Part shown: in pieces, positions 12,151-24,100 of the stretch
Layout of the letters: each line of letters opens with the position of its first letter
Position numbering within the stretch: position 1 is the first letter of the stretch
Assembly (NCBI GenBank): GCA_029959195.1
Contig: CP114125.1
Coordinates: 1,736,001-1,800,000 of the forward strand
Reading direction: 5' to 3'
From: Dictyophora rubrovolvata
Taxonomy: Eukaryota > Basidiomycota > Agaricomycetes > Phallales > Phallaceae
DNA: 64,000 bases
Position numbers and translations under genes: made by a program
The notes under the pieces: model-generated
The model's input: the letters and a program-made list of their open reading frames with translations, nothing else
Databases searched by the model: none
What the model was told of the DNA's origin: nothing

Positions 12151-12855
12151 TCATACCACCGCTATGTAGCACGTGTGGATGGAAAGATGTGACTGTTCAA
12201 TGCATGAGGCTGATAGAGGATATTTGGAAGCAACAAAAAGACTGAGGTTGAACGAATGTGTGCCGATAGGTACGGTATTCTGGGGGCGGTTTAGATTCGA
12301 CCAGATAGATGTCATACACTCAATGAGGACATCGGTAATGTATTGGACTCCCTGGTTTCCCAAAAATCTGCCGTCGCGAAGGACGAAGTGTTGAGGATTG
12401 ACTAGTTCGAGACCGCGACAGAGACTGCCCACATTCTGTGAAGATATATCATCCAGTGAGACACATAGAGTTTTGAGTCGAGGAACTTTTGAAAGAATTG
12501 TATAGATAGCCCGTCCTTGCCCTCCCTCGATACGGAGTTTCTTGATATAGTAGCCGATGCGTTGGTGTCGTTGCCGCAGCTTGAATGCCAAAGCTTTCGC
12601 CTCCGCTTTGGAAGTAATAATGACAGTTTCATAAGATATGGGCAAAATAATTCGTCTCCAACGGCGACAAACCAAAGAAAAGGCCTTCACCTCAGCACGA
12701 TGTGCAAGAAGGTGAGCGGGGTCGCGATGGGAAAACATGTCATAGTCGACGGAAAGGCGGTATTCCAAAATAATATGGATGAGTTCATCTGGAAGCAGAT
12801 CGAATAACCTCAACTTGGTTTTTCGTTTTTTGGACAATCTTGTCTGCAATTTCAT
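12151..12855 (-). CDS. F-box protein
   Basis: A 234-codon frame from ATG 12855. Residues about 17-70 form an F-box: LFDLLPDELIHIILEYRL, then AFSLVCRRWRRIILPISYET. The F-box would bind Skp1 in an SCF ubiquitin ligase. The downstream part (IKKLRIEGGQGRAIYTIL; VPRLKTLCVSLDD; GLELVNPQHFVLRD) is leucine-rich-like, as in basidiomycete F-box expansions. The product is shorter than the 400-600 residues common in that group, so the C-terminus may be truncated or continue in another frame after an unseen intron. The basic start (KKRKTKLR) is noted. Confidence 0.75.
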   Translation of the reverse strand: MKLQTRLSKKRKTKLRLFDLLPDELIHIILEYRLSVDYDMFSHRDPAHLLAHRAEVKAFSLVCRRWRRIILPISYETVIITSKAEAKALAFKLRQRHQRIGYYIKKLRIEGGQGRAIYTILSKVPRLKTLCVSLDDISSQNVGSLCRGLELVNPQHFVLRDGRFLGNQGVQYITDVLIECMTSIWSNLNRPQNTVPIGTHSFNLSLFVASKYPLSASCIEQSHLSIHTCYIAVV

Positions 12856-13153
12856 ATTTTGAGGACGATGTCTGAGTTCCGGCTCTAGGGGGCAGCTCGA
12901 ATCTGCAAAGGGGTTTTAAAAACCTCCGCTTTAAATTTTAATCCAGCCCCTTCTACTATGGTCTCAAATCCTCGACCCTTCTTTGGAGGGTCGACATTAT
13001 AGATAGACTATATGAAGTAAACTCAGTTGTGAAAGAAACAACTGAGGTTTAATACTCCGAATTTGAAACTACATAACTTTGCTAAAGATTTTGAGAACTA
13101 ATGCGTACTAATGCGTAGTACGGGTGTCAATATGTAACAATAACAACACTATT
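12856..13153. other. Intergenic, no gene seen
   Basis: AT-rich spacer. It contains a short local duplication (ATGCGTACTA followed by ATGCGTAGTA near 13100) and a small inverted patch TCGACCCTTC/GGAGGGTCGA at about 12974-12993. No ORF of note. Confidence 0.4.
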
Positions 13154-13429
13154 TCAGTGTCGATGCAATAGGAGAAAATTTGATTCAGTAAGGTCAGAGG
13201 GAAACAATGCAACAATTAAGACGATCTGGTTCAACCCAGAACTCCTCTCAACGGCATCTGCCGCGGTGGAACTCCGCCCGGTGTCGGCCGGGGCACACAT
13301 TTTGACTGTTCTCAGACTCTTTGGACTCTTTGCGCCGCCTTTCATTTCTACTTCGGTCACTTCCCGGGGTATTGTAATCCCAAAGATATGAACGTCACTG
13401 AATGGTTTCACGGGATGAATAAGGGCCAT
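13154..13429 (-). CDS. Unrecognised ORF
   Basis: A minus-strand frame from ATG 13429 reads MALIHPVKPFSDVHIFGITI then PREVTEVEMKGGAKSPK and ends LTESNFLLLHRH. Composition is protein-like but no domain is recognised. It lies between the F-box gene and another unassigned minus-strand gene. Confidence 0.25.
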   Translation of the reverse strand: MALIHPVKPFSDVHIFGITIPREVTEVEMKGGAKSPKSLRTVKMCAPADTGRSSTAADAVERSSGLNQIVLIVALFPSDLTESNFLLLHRH

Positions 13430-13843
13430 GTGCAACGCAGGTTATTCCGAATGTGTTTTACTTTGAAGTGAAATGAGATCTGTCAAGAAGGTTGCTCGTT
13501 CATCCAGTTATAAATAAGTACGTCTCTTCTTGTATATGGCAGAACGCGGTACGAGGATATAAGATCTGATGTTCCTAGTTCGAGACCCCTCGACCTTTCA
13601 ATGGAGCGGCAACAAGCGACGGCGACAGGAAATCAGAGCAGCTCTATCGAACTTTATCTGGCTTCTTCGAACGACAATGTGCATCTGTAGTCATTGTGTC
13701 GCCTAATTCTAACCCGTTCTCGATTAGTATTAACCCAAACTGTCAAAAACCATCTCTCCTGAAAACTCGGTTCTGACCGGAACGATGTCCATCCATTCAA
13801 CGTATGCACATGATTTGAACACCATATGACAACTTGGACCTCA

Positions 13844-14466
13844 CTAACCCAATAAACAAGTGAGACCGTTTAGAAGCCATTTTTTGAATTCGTCCTGGCT
13901 AATGGGCATTCGTTGATTATGTGAAAGGGACACCCATGGTATGGACATGAAGAATACATCAATGCTTTGCGCGATTTTCGCCGCCCAATCCGCTAAAGAT
14001 GCACTGGTTGGACGGGTCACGCACTCTCCCCGCGAGCACAGCCTGAATCATCCATTAACCAGTATAACATAATCAACGTCAAAAACTTCACTGGCAGCAA
14101 ATAGCTTTAAGCTTAAAAGGTTCTTCCCCCTCAAGCAATCGCGCAATACCTTCCATTATACTATCGGGGGTTCGGCCCCAAGTTTCAATTGATTTGAATG
14201 GGTTTGAAAATTTGGCTTAATTTTACACGGCTTGCTCCAGGGCTTTGCGTCAGTGCGTGCCCATGTGCGCCGCTCTTCGACGGTATTGATACGACAATCC
14301 GGAGCCTGAGTTCGAACTCTGTCATCTCCCGGGCCGGCCCTTCACGTATCAACTCCACCCAGATATCTTTCGAGTATAACACATCATCATCATGAAAAAT
14401 ACTCACATTAGAATTGGTGCAGTATAGTTTACGTCGCACCATTGCATGCGGGACTCTCATTTGCAT
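13844..14466 (-). CDS. Unrecognised multi-exon gene
   Basis: ATG at 14466 opens MQMRVPHAMVRRKLYC TNSN. A GTGAGT intron ends before DIWVELIREGPAREMTEFEL and RLRIVVSIPSKSGAHGHALT. Later segments read LRGKNLLSLKLFAASEVFDV then DYVILVNG, and SLADWAAKIAQSIDVFFMSI ending LLNGLTCLLG at 13844. The last two blocks share a frame but are separated by an in-frame stop, so either an intron lies between them or the gene is decayed. No family is recognised. Confidence 0.35.
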
Positions 14467-15118
14467 CGGTCAGCTGTAGCTCCTAGAAGACGTTAAGGCG
14501 TCATCGACTAGGTTATATCAATCGAGATTTTCATACCCCTGACTGGATTCACCGTGTCTATTGGCGAGTCTAATTAGCAAAGGATCACTGCTTGTTGATG
14601 CAAGCTAGGCCTAGCTTGCAGCACCGCTGCCCCTCTTCAACGTGATTGGTTCGGCAACCACCATTTACCGGCAGGGGGGAGAAGCCTACAAAAAAGACGC
14701 GCTGACGCGAGCCCGACATCTCTTCAGTTTTGGACCCTCAAACATCTTCACTCTTCGCTAACAAGTTCCTATCTTTCCGTCCATGTTCTTAAGAATATCA
14801 AAAGATTTTTGACCTTGAATTCTCTTCCTGAAGATGGCAACTCGCCTCTCCGATAGCGCAGGAACGGTGTATCCAAGTGTCCGGTATGCCATCAAGCCAA
14901 ATTGCATTGCTTTGCGCTAAAATCTGATCTTCAATTGATTGAATTTAATAACCGCTGACATCGTCCGTTCTACCAGAAGGGCAAGGCGCTTTCAGTATGG
15001 TCATGTTTATTCATTCAACCCTCCAAATGACTTAGTTGATCAAATGTTCCGTACTCGCATTGATGATTGAAACTCATTATTTGAATTAGATGAACATCTA
15101 TAAAAAGTGCCTTAGTGC
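14467..15118. promoter_or_regulatory. Upstream region of the laccase gene
   Basis: A non-coding spacer between a minus-strand gene and the laccase, so it may act in both directions. It contains a perfect 22-bp palindrome at 14599-14620 and a TATA-like TATAAAAA at about 15100, about 40 bp before the laccase start. Pyrimidine-rich tracts occur near 14720-14790. Confidence 0.5.
14599..14620. repeat. Perfect 22-bp palindrome
   Basis: The half-site TGCAAGCTAGG is followed directly by its exact reverse complement CCTAGCTTGCA. Lying about 520 bp upstream of the laccase start, it could bind a dimeric regulator, but this is inference. Confidence 0.7.
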
Positions 15119-15139
15119 ATGCTTAGCTTTCTACAAAGG

Positions 15140-17729
15140 ATGCGTCCATTCTCCAAGTCATTACCTTTTGCTCTCTTAGCCCTCGCTGGCTTCAGCGAAG
15201 CGGCGGTTGTTACACAGCAGTGGACGCTGGGTAATGAAGATATTTCCCCCGATGGCTTCACGCGAAGTGCTGCTTTGGTCAATGGTCAATATCCTGGTCC
15301 TTTACTCTCTTTCAACAAAGGGGATACGGCCTATGTTACGGTCAACAATCGTTTAAGTGACCCAACCATGCGTCGCAGCAGTAGCATTGTAAGCCCTTGT
15401 CCAAGCCTCCCTTCCTTTGGCTCAAATCCAGGCTCATGCATCTCCCGTTTAGCATTGGCATGGTATTGTATGTGCAAACTCTATTCGCTTCGCTCAGGAG
15501 GACTGACATTTTTCCACCCCAGTTCCAACACCGTAATGCAGAGTAAGTCAATGATGTTTAATGATTCCCCTTCGTGATGTTGAATCTACTTTCAGAAACG
15601 ACGGTCCATCGTTCGTTACTCAATGCCCTATTGCCCCCAAGTGAGTTGACAGCTGATCCACCAAAAAAATATACCCGACCTATAACTAGCCACTCGTATA
15701 CGTACTTCATCGCACCCGGGAAACAATCCGGCACATATTGGTATGTCGGCTTTTCACCAAAATGTCGATATTATAGCCAGTAATAACCATATATAATCAA
15801 ATAGGTATCACAGTCATTTGAGTACTCAATACGTCGACGGCATTAGGGGTCCCTTAGTAATTTGTTAGTATTCAATATCTTATCAGGTATTGCCATTGTT
15901 TTATTGATGTGTTTCAGATGATTCAAATGATCCTAATAAACATCTATATGATGTTGACGATGCATCGACGTACGGCTTCTTGTTCAGTCACATCCGATTT
16001 GATTTGACTTTTTAACCGTTCCTTCTTTGCAGGGTCATAACGTTGACAGATTGGTACCACGGTACAGCCTTGAATTTGGAGAGTAGGGTCATTCCGTAGC
16101 AATAAATGGTTCCGCTGATTTAATGTGATTTTAGACGCATGGTTTGCTGGTGGTCCTGAACCTGTACCCGATTCAGGATTGATCAACGGAGCGGGTCGTT
16201 ATGTTAACGGATCGCTCGTCCCACGGACGAGAATCAACGTACAAAACGGCAAACGGTACCGTTTGAGATTTGTTTCTGTGTCTGCTAATGGTATGCATGA
16301 ACACTTTATTAACTCGAGGAGAATGCTGAATACAGGTTCCATTCAATTAAGGCTTCTTCAACGTTTCAATACAAAACCATCGTTTGACTGTCATCGAAGC
16401 AGATGGTGTGTACCTTAATAATATATCAACTTCATGGTTCATTAATTATTTTTGCCACAGGAATTGCTGTTCAACCTTACGTTGTCGATTTCCTGCCCAT
16501 TCTCCCAGCTCAACGATACAGTGTTGTTGTAAGTATCTATAGACACCACGTTGTGACATAATTTGACATCTAGAACAGATAACTGCCAATCAATCGGTTG
16601 ACAATTACTGTAAGGATTCTTACCAGAAACTAGAAATTGTGGCGAATCATAATAACTTCTTTTAGGGATCAGCGCTCAACAAACCGTTCGCGGGGCTACT
16701 ACTTCTTCCACGAATCCCAACTGTAAGTTGTCAAAAGTTTAATAATCTTCTTCGTTCAGCCCTGTTTACATTAATACCTAGTCAATGGCTCGGATACCTT
16801 CGCTGTTCTTCACTATGCCGGTGCTTCTTCAGACGAGCCGACTAGCTCCCAGATATTTGCCTCAGGACCAGTTCAATTCAACGAAACAGGTTTAGTTGTG
16901 CGTTATTAATCATACTTGGATATAACCTATTGTTGAACACCTATATTTAGCCCGTTCACCACCCGGGCGCTCCAGGTGGCGACACGCCTCCTGATTATCT
17001 TTTCAACTTCACCTTTGGCACTAATACGTCTAACGGTGATGTCTGGGTAAGGTTCTGAGAACGTGCTAATGCATCTGGTACTGATTCTTCCTGTAGCTTA
17101 TTAACAATATTCAATATCAATCCCCGTCACTACCCACTCTTTTAAATATACTTACTCATCAAAAGTAGGCTTCAGTTTCACGTTTTGTTAGTTATAGTTG
17201 TTTATCATCTTCGCAGCGCGACATTTGGTGTAAATGAACATACTTTGACGTTACCTTTCAATGCTACCGTCGAGGTTGCTTTCATTGGTACAGCAGGACA
17301 CGCCTTCCATTTGCAGTATGTCCTTATCTTTCGATCTTTGAAATGACCTGCTGATAAACGATTCAAGCGGCCATGCTTTCTCAGTTATCCAGTCCGCTTC
17401 CGGTGGCGCTCCCAACTATGTAAACCCTCCTCGTCGCGACACAGTTTCCAGTGGTGGCACGCCTGAAGCTCCTGTCCGTATTCGTTTCCGCACCGACAAC
17501 CCAGGACCTTGGTTCGTCCATTGCCATATCGACTGGCACTTGGGTACGAAATAGTTTTATTCAACTGAAGCGCGCTTTGTCACTGATTTCTTTCGCAGAG
17601 GCTGGCCTGGCTGCCGTATTTGCTGAAGACCCGGCAGGTATACGTAGTGGACCGCAATCTGTTAATCCCGATCCACAATGGGAACAACTTTGCAATATTT
17701 ATAATCAACTTCCTGAATCCGAGAAATAG
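15140..17729 (+). CDS. Laccase (secreted multicopper oxidase)
   Basis: A secreted blue copper oxidase that oxidises phenols and reduces O2 to water. The second ATG (15140) is preferred over 15119 because it gives a compact signal peptide, MRPFSKSLPFALLALAGFSEA. All four copper motifs can be read after splicing: HWHGI (15453-15467), YHSHLSTQYVDGIRGP (about 15805-15860), HAFHLHGHAF (17299-17385, split by an intron) and HCHIDWHLEAGLAAVF (17522-17620). Other family strings are DGPSFVTQCPIAP, TLTDWYHGTALNL and FNFTFG. The gene has many introns. Exon 1 ends at 15388; exon 2 is only 15 nt (15453-15467) and exon 3 is 20 nt (15523-15542, FQHRNA), joining in phase. It ends NQLPESEK. It is followed by a secreted S28 peptidase on the same strand. 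It looks intact. Confidence 0.93.
15453..15542 (+). other. Two laccase microexons (15 nt and 20 nt)
   Basis: Exon 2 (15453-15467) codes exactly HWHGI, the first copper-ligand motif. It follows an acceptor CCCGTTTAG and precedes a GTATGT donor. Exon 3 (15523-15542) follows CACCCCAG and precedes GTAAGT. Joining exon 1 (..SSI), both microexons and exon 4 (15596 onward) gives SSIHWHGIFQHRNAENDGPS in one frame, which matches the laccase pattern. Confidence 0.85.
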
Positions 17730-17954
17730 GTTTATTTTTAGTGAAAGAGTTTTTTGATATTTTCGGACCTTATTGGTTTAAGTATTGTCGTTATGTAATT
17801 AAATGTGTTACTCAATGACTGTTGTTTAATCACTACTCTATATATAATCTGTTGAATAAATCTTCTCAATTATCTAAATATCTAGGTCTCACTGTCTCAG
17901 CTGAGGTTGCGACTCAGCTAAGGAACTCGCAATAAGCGCTCGCGCAACTTTCTC

Positions 17955-18197
17955 TCAAATCCACCATGTGCTACTCTGCCCATCAGGCGATTCGAGGAAC
18001 TGTTTCCCGACGTGTTGTGATAGGCCAACCTTTACCGGCTTATCAACTGCTATGCATGCTTGTGCTACAACAGCGCTGTATAATATTGGCGGATCGTCGA
18101 TGATCGTTGTTCTGGTATCCCATTCTGCACCTTTCACAAAGGGATCGAAACGAGATGCCCAAATCGATATTTGGGGAGAATTTTTTACTCTTGTCAT
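17955..18197 (-). CDS. Unrecognised ORF, possible gene 3' end
   Basis: An 80-codon minus-strand frame (MTRVKNSPQISIWASRFDPF; TTIIDDPPILYSAVVAQACI; GLSQHVGKQFLESPDGQSST) with convincing protein-like composition. A frame just upstream (18388-18240, PAESDESIHIEMAPFCCYG) could be an earlier exon. It is squeezed between laccase and S28 genes on the opposite strand. No family is recognised. Confidence 0.3.
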   Translation of the reverse strand: MTRVKNSPQISIWASRFDPFVKGAEWDTRTTIIDDPPILYSAVVAQACIAVDKPVKVGLSQHVGKQFLESPDGQSSTWWI

Positions 18198-18597
18198 GTT
18201 TGTATGCTTGTTCGTGTCCTATCACGCTGATAAATAAGGTCCTTGAACCCAGCGTCAAAAAGAATGCCGTAGCAGCAAAAAGGTGCCATCTCAATATGTA
18301 TACTCTCATCCGATTCAGCCGGCGCATCATCATGCTGATAGGAAGCCAGGTCACGCTGCGCATCTTGTCTTCCTGAGCTAATAGTCACCTTGTTCGTAAG
18401 TCGAGATTATAGTCATATGGTCCTTCAAAAAAAACAATAATGGCTGAAAATTTGGCGATCTCGTTTAGAACGCCAGAAGATGGAGATGTCTATATAAACG
18501 AGAATTCAATATGTTTCCGTTGACTGCCGGAACATCCCCACACGACGCCAGTATAAAGGACAATTTAGTTTGGCCTTTGTCTATTTCTGTTGCTTTG

Positions 18598-20650
18598 ATG
18601 ATTCCATCGTTTACGTTGGTTTTACTGTTTTGCCTTCAATCTACGGCTGTTCTAAGTGCAAAGTCTTTCGGTACTCACACTGTCAAGTTATGGCAAATTC
18701 AACAACGGTATGTCTGTCTCAACTTAACCGGGGAATGTTGCTTAAAGTGAAATACGCAGAAATAAACCGTCTGCAACTGTCGACGCTGCCCAGGCTCTTC
18801 CTTCGGGTCTCATTGAAGGAACATTCACCCAACCCCTCGATCACTTCGATTCAAAGAATCCATTTACCTTTGAGCAACACTACTGGGTCAATCCAATATT
18901 TTATAAGCATGGTGGACCTATCATTCTTATAGATGGAGGAGAAGATACAGGTTTAGATAGACTGCCTTATATCGTTACCGGTATAGGCGCGAAACTGGCT
19001 AACGCGACTGGTGGACTCGCATTGGTACTAGAACATAGATATTATGGACAGTCCGTACCGGTGGCAAACTTCTCTACAGATTCCCTTCGATGGCTTACTA
19101 ACGATCAAGCATTCGCTGATTCCGCCAATTTTATGCAAAACGTTGACATTGGTGCAACGATTGGCATTGAAGGTGATTTCACGGCCCCGAAAACACCTTA
19201 TATATACTATGGGGGATCGTATGCCGGTGCTCGTGCAGCCATTATGAAGGTCAAATATCCAGATATTGTATTCGGCGCAATTTCGTCGAGTGGCGTAACA
19301 CATGCGACTATCCCGCTGTGGCAATATGGAGATGTTGTTCGGACCGCAACACCGAACTGCTCCGGCGCAGTCGTGAAAGCAATTGAGACGGTTAATCAAG
19401 CGTTAGATCAACCAGCTCTAAATGCGGAATTAAAGGAGTTGTTTGGACTTTCTGGTTTGGCCGATGATGATTTTGGCTCAACACTAACGGTAAGAGATGT
19501 TGCAAATATCGTAATTATATAACAAACTTGACATACCCTAGTTTAACTTAGGAGGTTGGCAAGATCATAATTGGGATCCGGCAATCGATGATGATGTCTG
19601 GACCCCCTTCTGTGAGCTGATAGCGACAAAGCCTTCCAACGCCTCCGAACAAAGTGGAAAGCTTGGTGACTTGGAAGTTGGCTACGAGTTCCTGAACTAC
19701 GCAAATTACGTTAAGAATGTAAGTTTTGTCGACTTCGGTTTCGTGACAGAATTTAAAAGTCTGAAAGCAACTGGTGCCTTTGTGTGGAGGTGAATCGATT
19801 GAAGAAGTATGCCAAACAAAGAGTGGTGATTCCTTTCCGAACATTTATGCGATGCTTCTAGTGTTTCGGCACAACCAATGCTACTCAGTTCCAGGTGGAT
19901 GATCTATCACAAACGTGGAGACCATGGCAATTCCAAGGCATGAACAATACTCTTCAATTTAGAAAGTAGTAGTTGATATTATATCAGTTTGCACGGCATG
20001 GGGATTCTTTACCGTATGTTTCTATTATTAATCAGTTCCTAAAAACCTGACGTAAAAACTATAACATACCACCCTCTTAGAATGCGCCCCCGACAAATAT
20101 TCCACCAATCATACCACAATCGGTAACCGTTCCGTATCTCGCTAAAATTTGCAAACAGGTAAAGTTATTTTTTCTTTTAACAAAAAAATATCTCTTACAT
20201 TTTATCGTCCAAGGCGTATCCTCCAGGAAAATTCTTCCAAGTTCCAGAAGAACCAGATGTTGAATCCGTAAATAAATATGGTGGCTTCAATATCGCTGCT
20301 GACTATTTGGCAATTATTGGTGGTCAACGTCAGTAACTTCGGTGATCTTGTTAGTGTGCTCTAATGTCTTTGTTCGTTTTATTAGTCGATCCCTGGAGAC
20401 CTGCGACACCTGTTAGCTCTTATGCCAATCTTCCTCCTCGGGAAGATACTACATTGAGACCTTTCAAGTTAATCCCAGGTATGGGGATATTGCTTAGGGC
20501 TCAACAAAGCCAATTAATATATTATCTGAAGGCGCAGTTCACCACTGGGACGAAAATGGCCTTGCAGATACCTCTGCTGAACCGCCAGAAATACAAGCTA
20601 TTCACAACGAAGAGATCGCCTTTGTGAAAGCATGGTTACAGGATTTCTGA
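18598..20650 (+). CDS. Serine peptidase family S28 (lysosomal Pro-X carboxypeptidase-like), secreted
   Basis: Expected to remove residues after Pro. The start at 18598 gives a signal peptide MIPSFTLVLLFCLQSTAVLS; an upstream in-frame ATG at 18511 would bury it. A TATA-like GTATAAAGG is at about 18551. Motifs: FTQPLDHFD, the oxyanion-side GLALVLEHRYYGQSVP, the nucleophile elbow YYGGSYAGARAAIMK (Ser in GGSYAG, about 19215), VCTAWGFFT, and near the C-terminus VDPWRPAT (Asp) and EGAVHHWDENG (His). The end is AFVKAWLQDF at 20650. Several introns of about 50-60 bp are needed, for example after DDFGSTLT and NYANYVKN. It lies between laccase and a PDR transporter on the same strand and looks complete. 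Confidence 0.9.
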
Positions 20651-21182
20651 ACTTCCTAACTTGAAGTGATCTGTTGACCTTAGACTTGTCGGGGAAAGAT
20701 ACGGCTAGTAATAATCAAGTGGTAGTTTTTTCTGGGATAACTCATTATCCAAGTCATAGTCTTGATTATCGAGAGTTTGCTGAGCTAAAATGGATGTTCA
20801 GTCTTACGGATATTGCATTGAGATTATATTGGATGTATACGTAGCTTTCGTCTTCGGGTGGTGCCGATGTGACGAACGCGTGACGAACAATGTCACGGTG
20901 GTCTAGCAGCGAGTCAACTTCTTTTCTACGAAAAGCTCGATTAAGCAAATGTTTACACCTTTTGTTCTTTATGCTGGTTTCTGGACCATCCACATGTGTT
21001 CAAAACTCCAGTGTCAGATATCTCTCGTCTGCTCTATTGATTCGCAATACTGTCAGGTTCAACTTCCGACCAGAGGATACCACGGATAATTTGTTTTTCA
21101 CAATGAGCAGATACGCATTTCTCTCCAATATCTTGACTATACCTCATCCGTATCTCGAATAAACTCGTACAAATTTCCTGTC
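20651..21182. promoter_or_regulatory. Upstream region of the ABC transporter
   Basis: No gene is supported here. Short ORFs on both strands overlap without any family signal. The region presumably holds the S28 terminator and the transporter promoter. Confidence 0.4.
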
Positions 21183-24100
21183 ATGAAATTATCTCTGTCG
21201 ACGAAGCTGAATGGAAGACGTTCTAGGACTCTAGATAACGGTCGGAGCTCTCAGAATGATTCGGACGAAGACCACTCCACGCAAGTCTCATCGACAGGAG
21301 AATTCCGTTTTGATCAATACTTACAAGCCAAATGGAATCAAGCCATGACTGAAGGTATCAAACTTCGCAATGTCGGCGTAGTCTTCAAGGTAGGCTTAGC
21401 CAGATTTCTGTTTGATAAAAGAACACGTACTAAGAAAAGTGTAGGATCTGCGAGTAGTGGGTTTAGGCGCATCCACGAAATACCAAGACACGGTGTTCTC
21501 ACTTTTTAATCCCTTGAACTTTGCAAGCAGGATTCGAGACGTTTTTCATCCTCCCGTAAAGGATATACTGGACGGTTTTGAAGGTTCAGTGAAACCGGGT
21601 GAAATGCTACTGGTCCTCGGGAAGCCAGGATCGGGCTGTTCAACCCTTCTTAAAGTTCTTGCAAATGAACGCAAAGGCTACAAGTACATTTACGGCGATA
21701 TTTCCTATGATGGTATTAGTCCATCTGCCATGGAAAAACGATACAGAGGCGATATTGCCTATGTTCCCGAGGATGATTTCCATTTTCCTTCTCTTACCGT
21801 ACGGCAAACACTAGTAAGCCAAACACTTTTCGACTCTATTATGCCCTTTAGGTGACAACATGCTTTTTAGGTGGTTTCAACGGCCGCTCGCGTTCCCCGT
21901 TTACGCGTAGGCGGACAGTCTCGAAAACAGTATATCAATAACATAGTGGATATATTAGGAAAACTTTTCGGTCTCACTCATGTGTTTGATACACCCGTCG
22001 GGGATGAAAACATTCAAGGCATTAGTGGAGGAGAAAAGAAGCGTGTTAGCATTGCAGAAACGCTGAGCACACGAGTTCGTCTAGCGTCATGGGATAAGTG
22101 AGAAACCAAATTTCGTCATTTCGAAATTCGGTTGCCAATTTACTGCTCAGCTCAACACGAGGTCTAGATGCTTCGACAGCCTTAGAATTCGTCCAAGCTT
22201 TGCGAACTGGAACCGACGTTGCCAAAGCGACCTCTATCGTCTCTATCTATCAGGCTTCAGAGAATATTTATCGTCTTTTTGACAAGGTCGTGGTTATAGG
22301 GAATGGGAATATGTTTTATTTCGGTCCCGCTAAACAGGCTCGCCAATATTTCATCGACATGGGTTACGAACCTGCCCATCGACAAACTTCTGCTGATTTT
22401 CTTGTCAGCGTTACAGACCCTCCGTCTCGCATAGTTCGCAAAGGTTATGAAATGCGGGTTCCCAGGTTACCTTCCGAGTTTGCCGCGTACTTCTTGGATA
22501 GCAATCTTGGGAGACGTAATAGCGAAAGTACCAGAAGACGATTTGAAGAACTTGCTCATCAAAATAATGTAGAAGACTATGAAGCATCTGTCCGTGGAGA
22601 ACGCTCCAGACATGTATTTAAAGGATCTCCATATAACATTGGGGTATTACGGCAATTGAGTCTCTTGATGAAACGACGAGCCCAGATATTGCGTGGAAGT
22701 ATCGCTCCTCAAGGTACATTAGTTCTTTCTTCATCATGTGGTAGATATAGATGTTAACCATTGGATTAGTTATAATAGCTTTTAACTTCATAACTCAAGG
22801 GCTTATAATGGGATCTCTCTTTTTTAATATGCCATTAGCAACGAGAGCTTACTTTTCGCGTGGAGGTGTCCTTTTCTTCGCCATTCTTTTCAGTGCGCTG
22901 TCTGCCATGTCTGAAATTCCTGCGTTATACGCTCAGCGGCCGATCGTTGCACGACACCATCGTGCTGCTTTGTATCACCCATTCATCGATTCCTTGGCAC
23001 TAACAGTGGTCGATATGGTATTCTTCAATTAACCCATAGCCTTTGCTGATTACTAATAAAGGAAATTGCATTCACAGCCTATATCATTCTGCATACTCAT
23101 TTTATTCGATATCATTATTTACTTCATGACGCGTTTAAAACGTAATGCTGGGAATTTTTTCATTTACGTATTCTTCGTATTCGTTTCTAGTTTGACGATG
23201 AAAGCCTTTTACCGGAGTTTAGCTGCAAGTTTTAATAAAGCATCGGGCGCACAGGCTTTAGCTGGACTCGGCACTTTGATCCTTGTCATTTATACGGGTT
23301 ACACGATCCCCCGTCCGACGATGATCGGGGCCCTGAAGTGGTTTGTAAACGTTACCTTGTTCATGTAAAACGTGAATTAATCCATCGTTGTCAGGCTTAC
23401 GTATCTAAATCCTGTCACCTACGCGTTTGAAGGCCTTGTTACAAATGAATTCCACGGACTTCGGGGGGCATGTTCATCACTCGTCCCATCCGGTCCAAAT
23501 TATGAAAACGTCAATCTTGCCAATCAGGTGTGCACGACACTTGGCTCAGAACCTGGGTCAGCAACAGTAGACGGCGATCAGTTCATTGGAATCAATTTTG
23601 GATATAGATTTTCTCATATGTGGCGGAATCTGTACGTTGTCTCTTTCGAAACATTTGAATACGACTTTGATATGTAAGTCATTTCCAGGGGTATCCTTTT
23701 TGTATTTTGGGGTGGATTTCTTTGTTTCTTCCTTTTCATGACTGAAAGGAAAAGTTATATATCGGCACGCAGTGCTACTCAACAACTCGTCTTCAAGCGT
23801 GGCGTCCCAGATCTTAGTCAACCTCAAGATGACCCGGAGAATGGACCGATGTCTCGTAATGAAGCTGAAGGGTCCATGGCTTCATCGCCCAGTGTAGCCA
23901 ATGGCGCTTCTGACTGTATCCCGCCTTCGAGATGCATTTTTTCATGGCATCACCTGAGCTACGATGTACAAATCTCATTTGGGAAGTACCGTCGACTATT
24001 AAATGATGTCTCTGGATATGTAGTGCCCGGGAAATTGGTATGCCTGTCTGATTGTTTGTTTTGCCAAGAATCTTTTCCGACTTTGGGTCTAGACGGCGCT

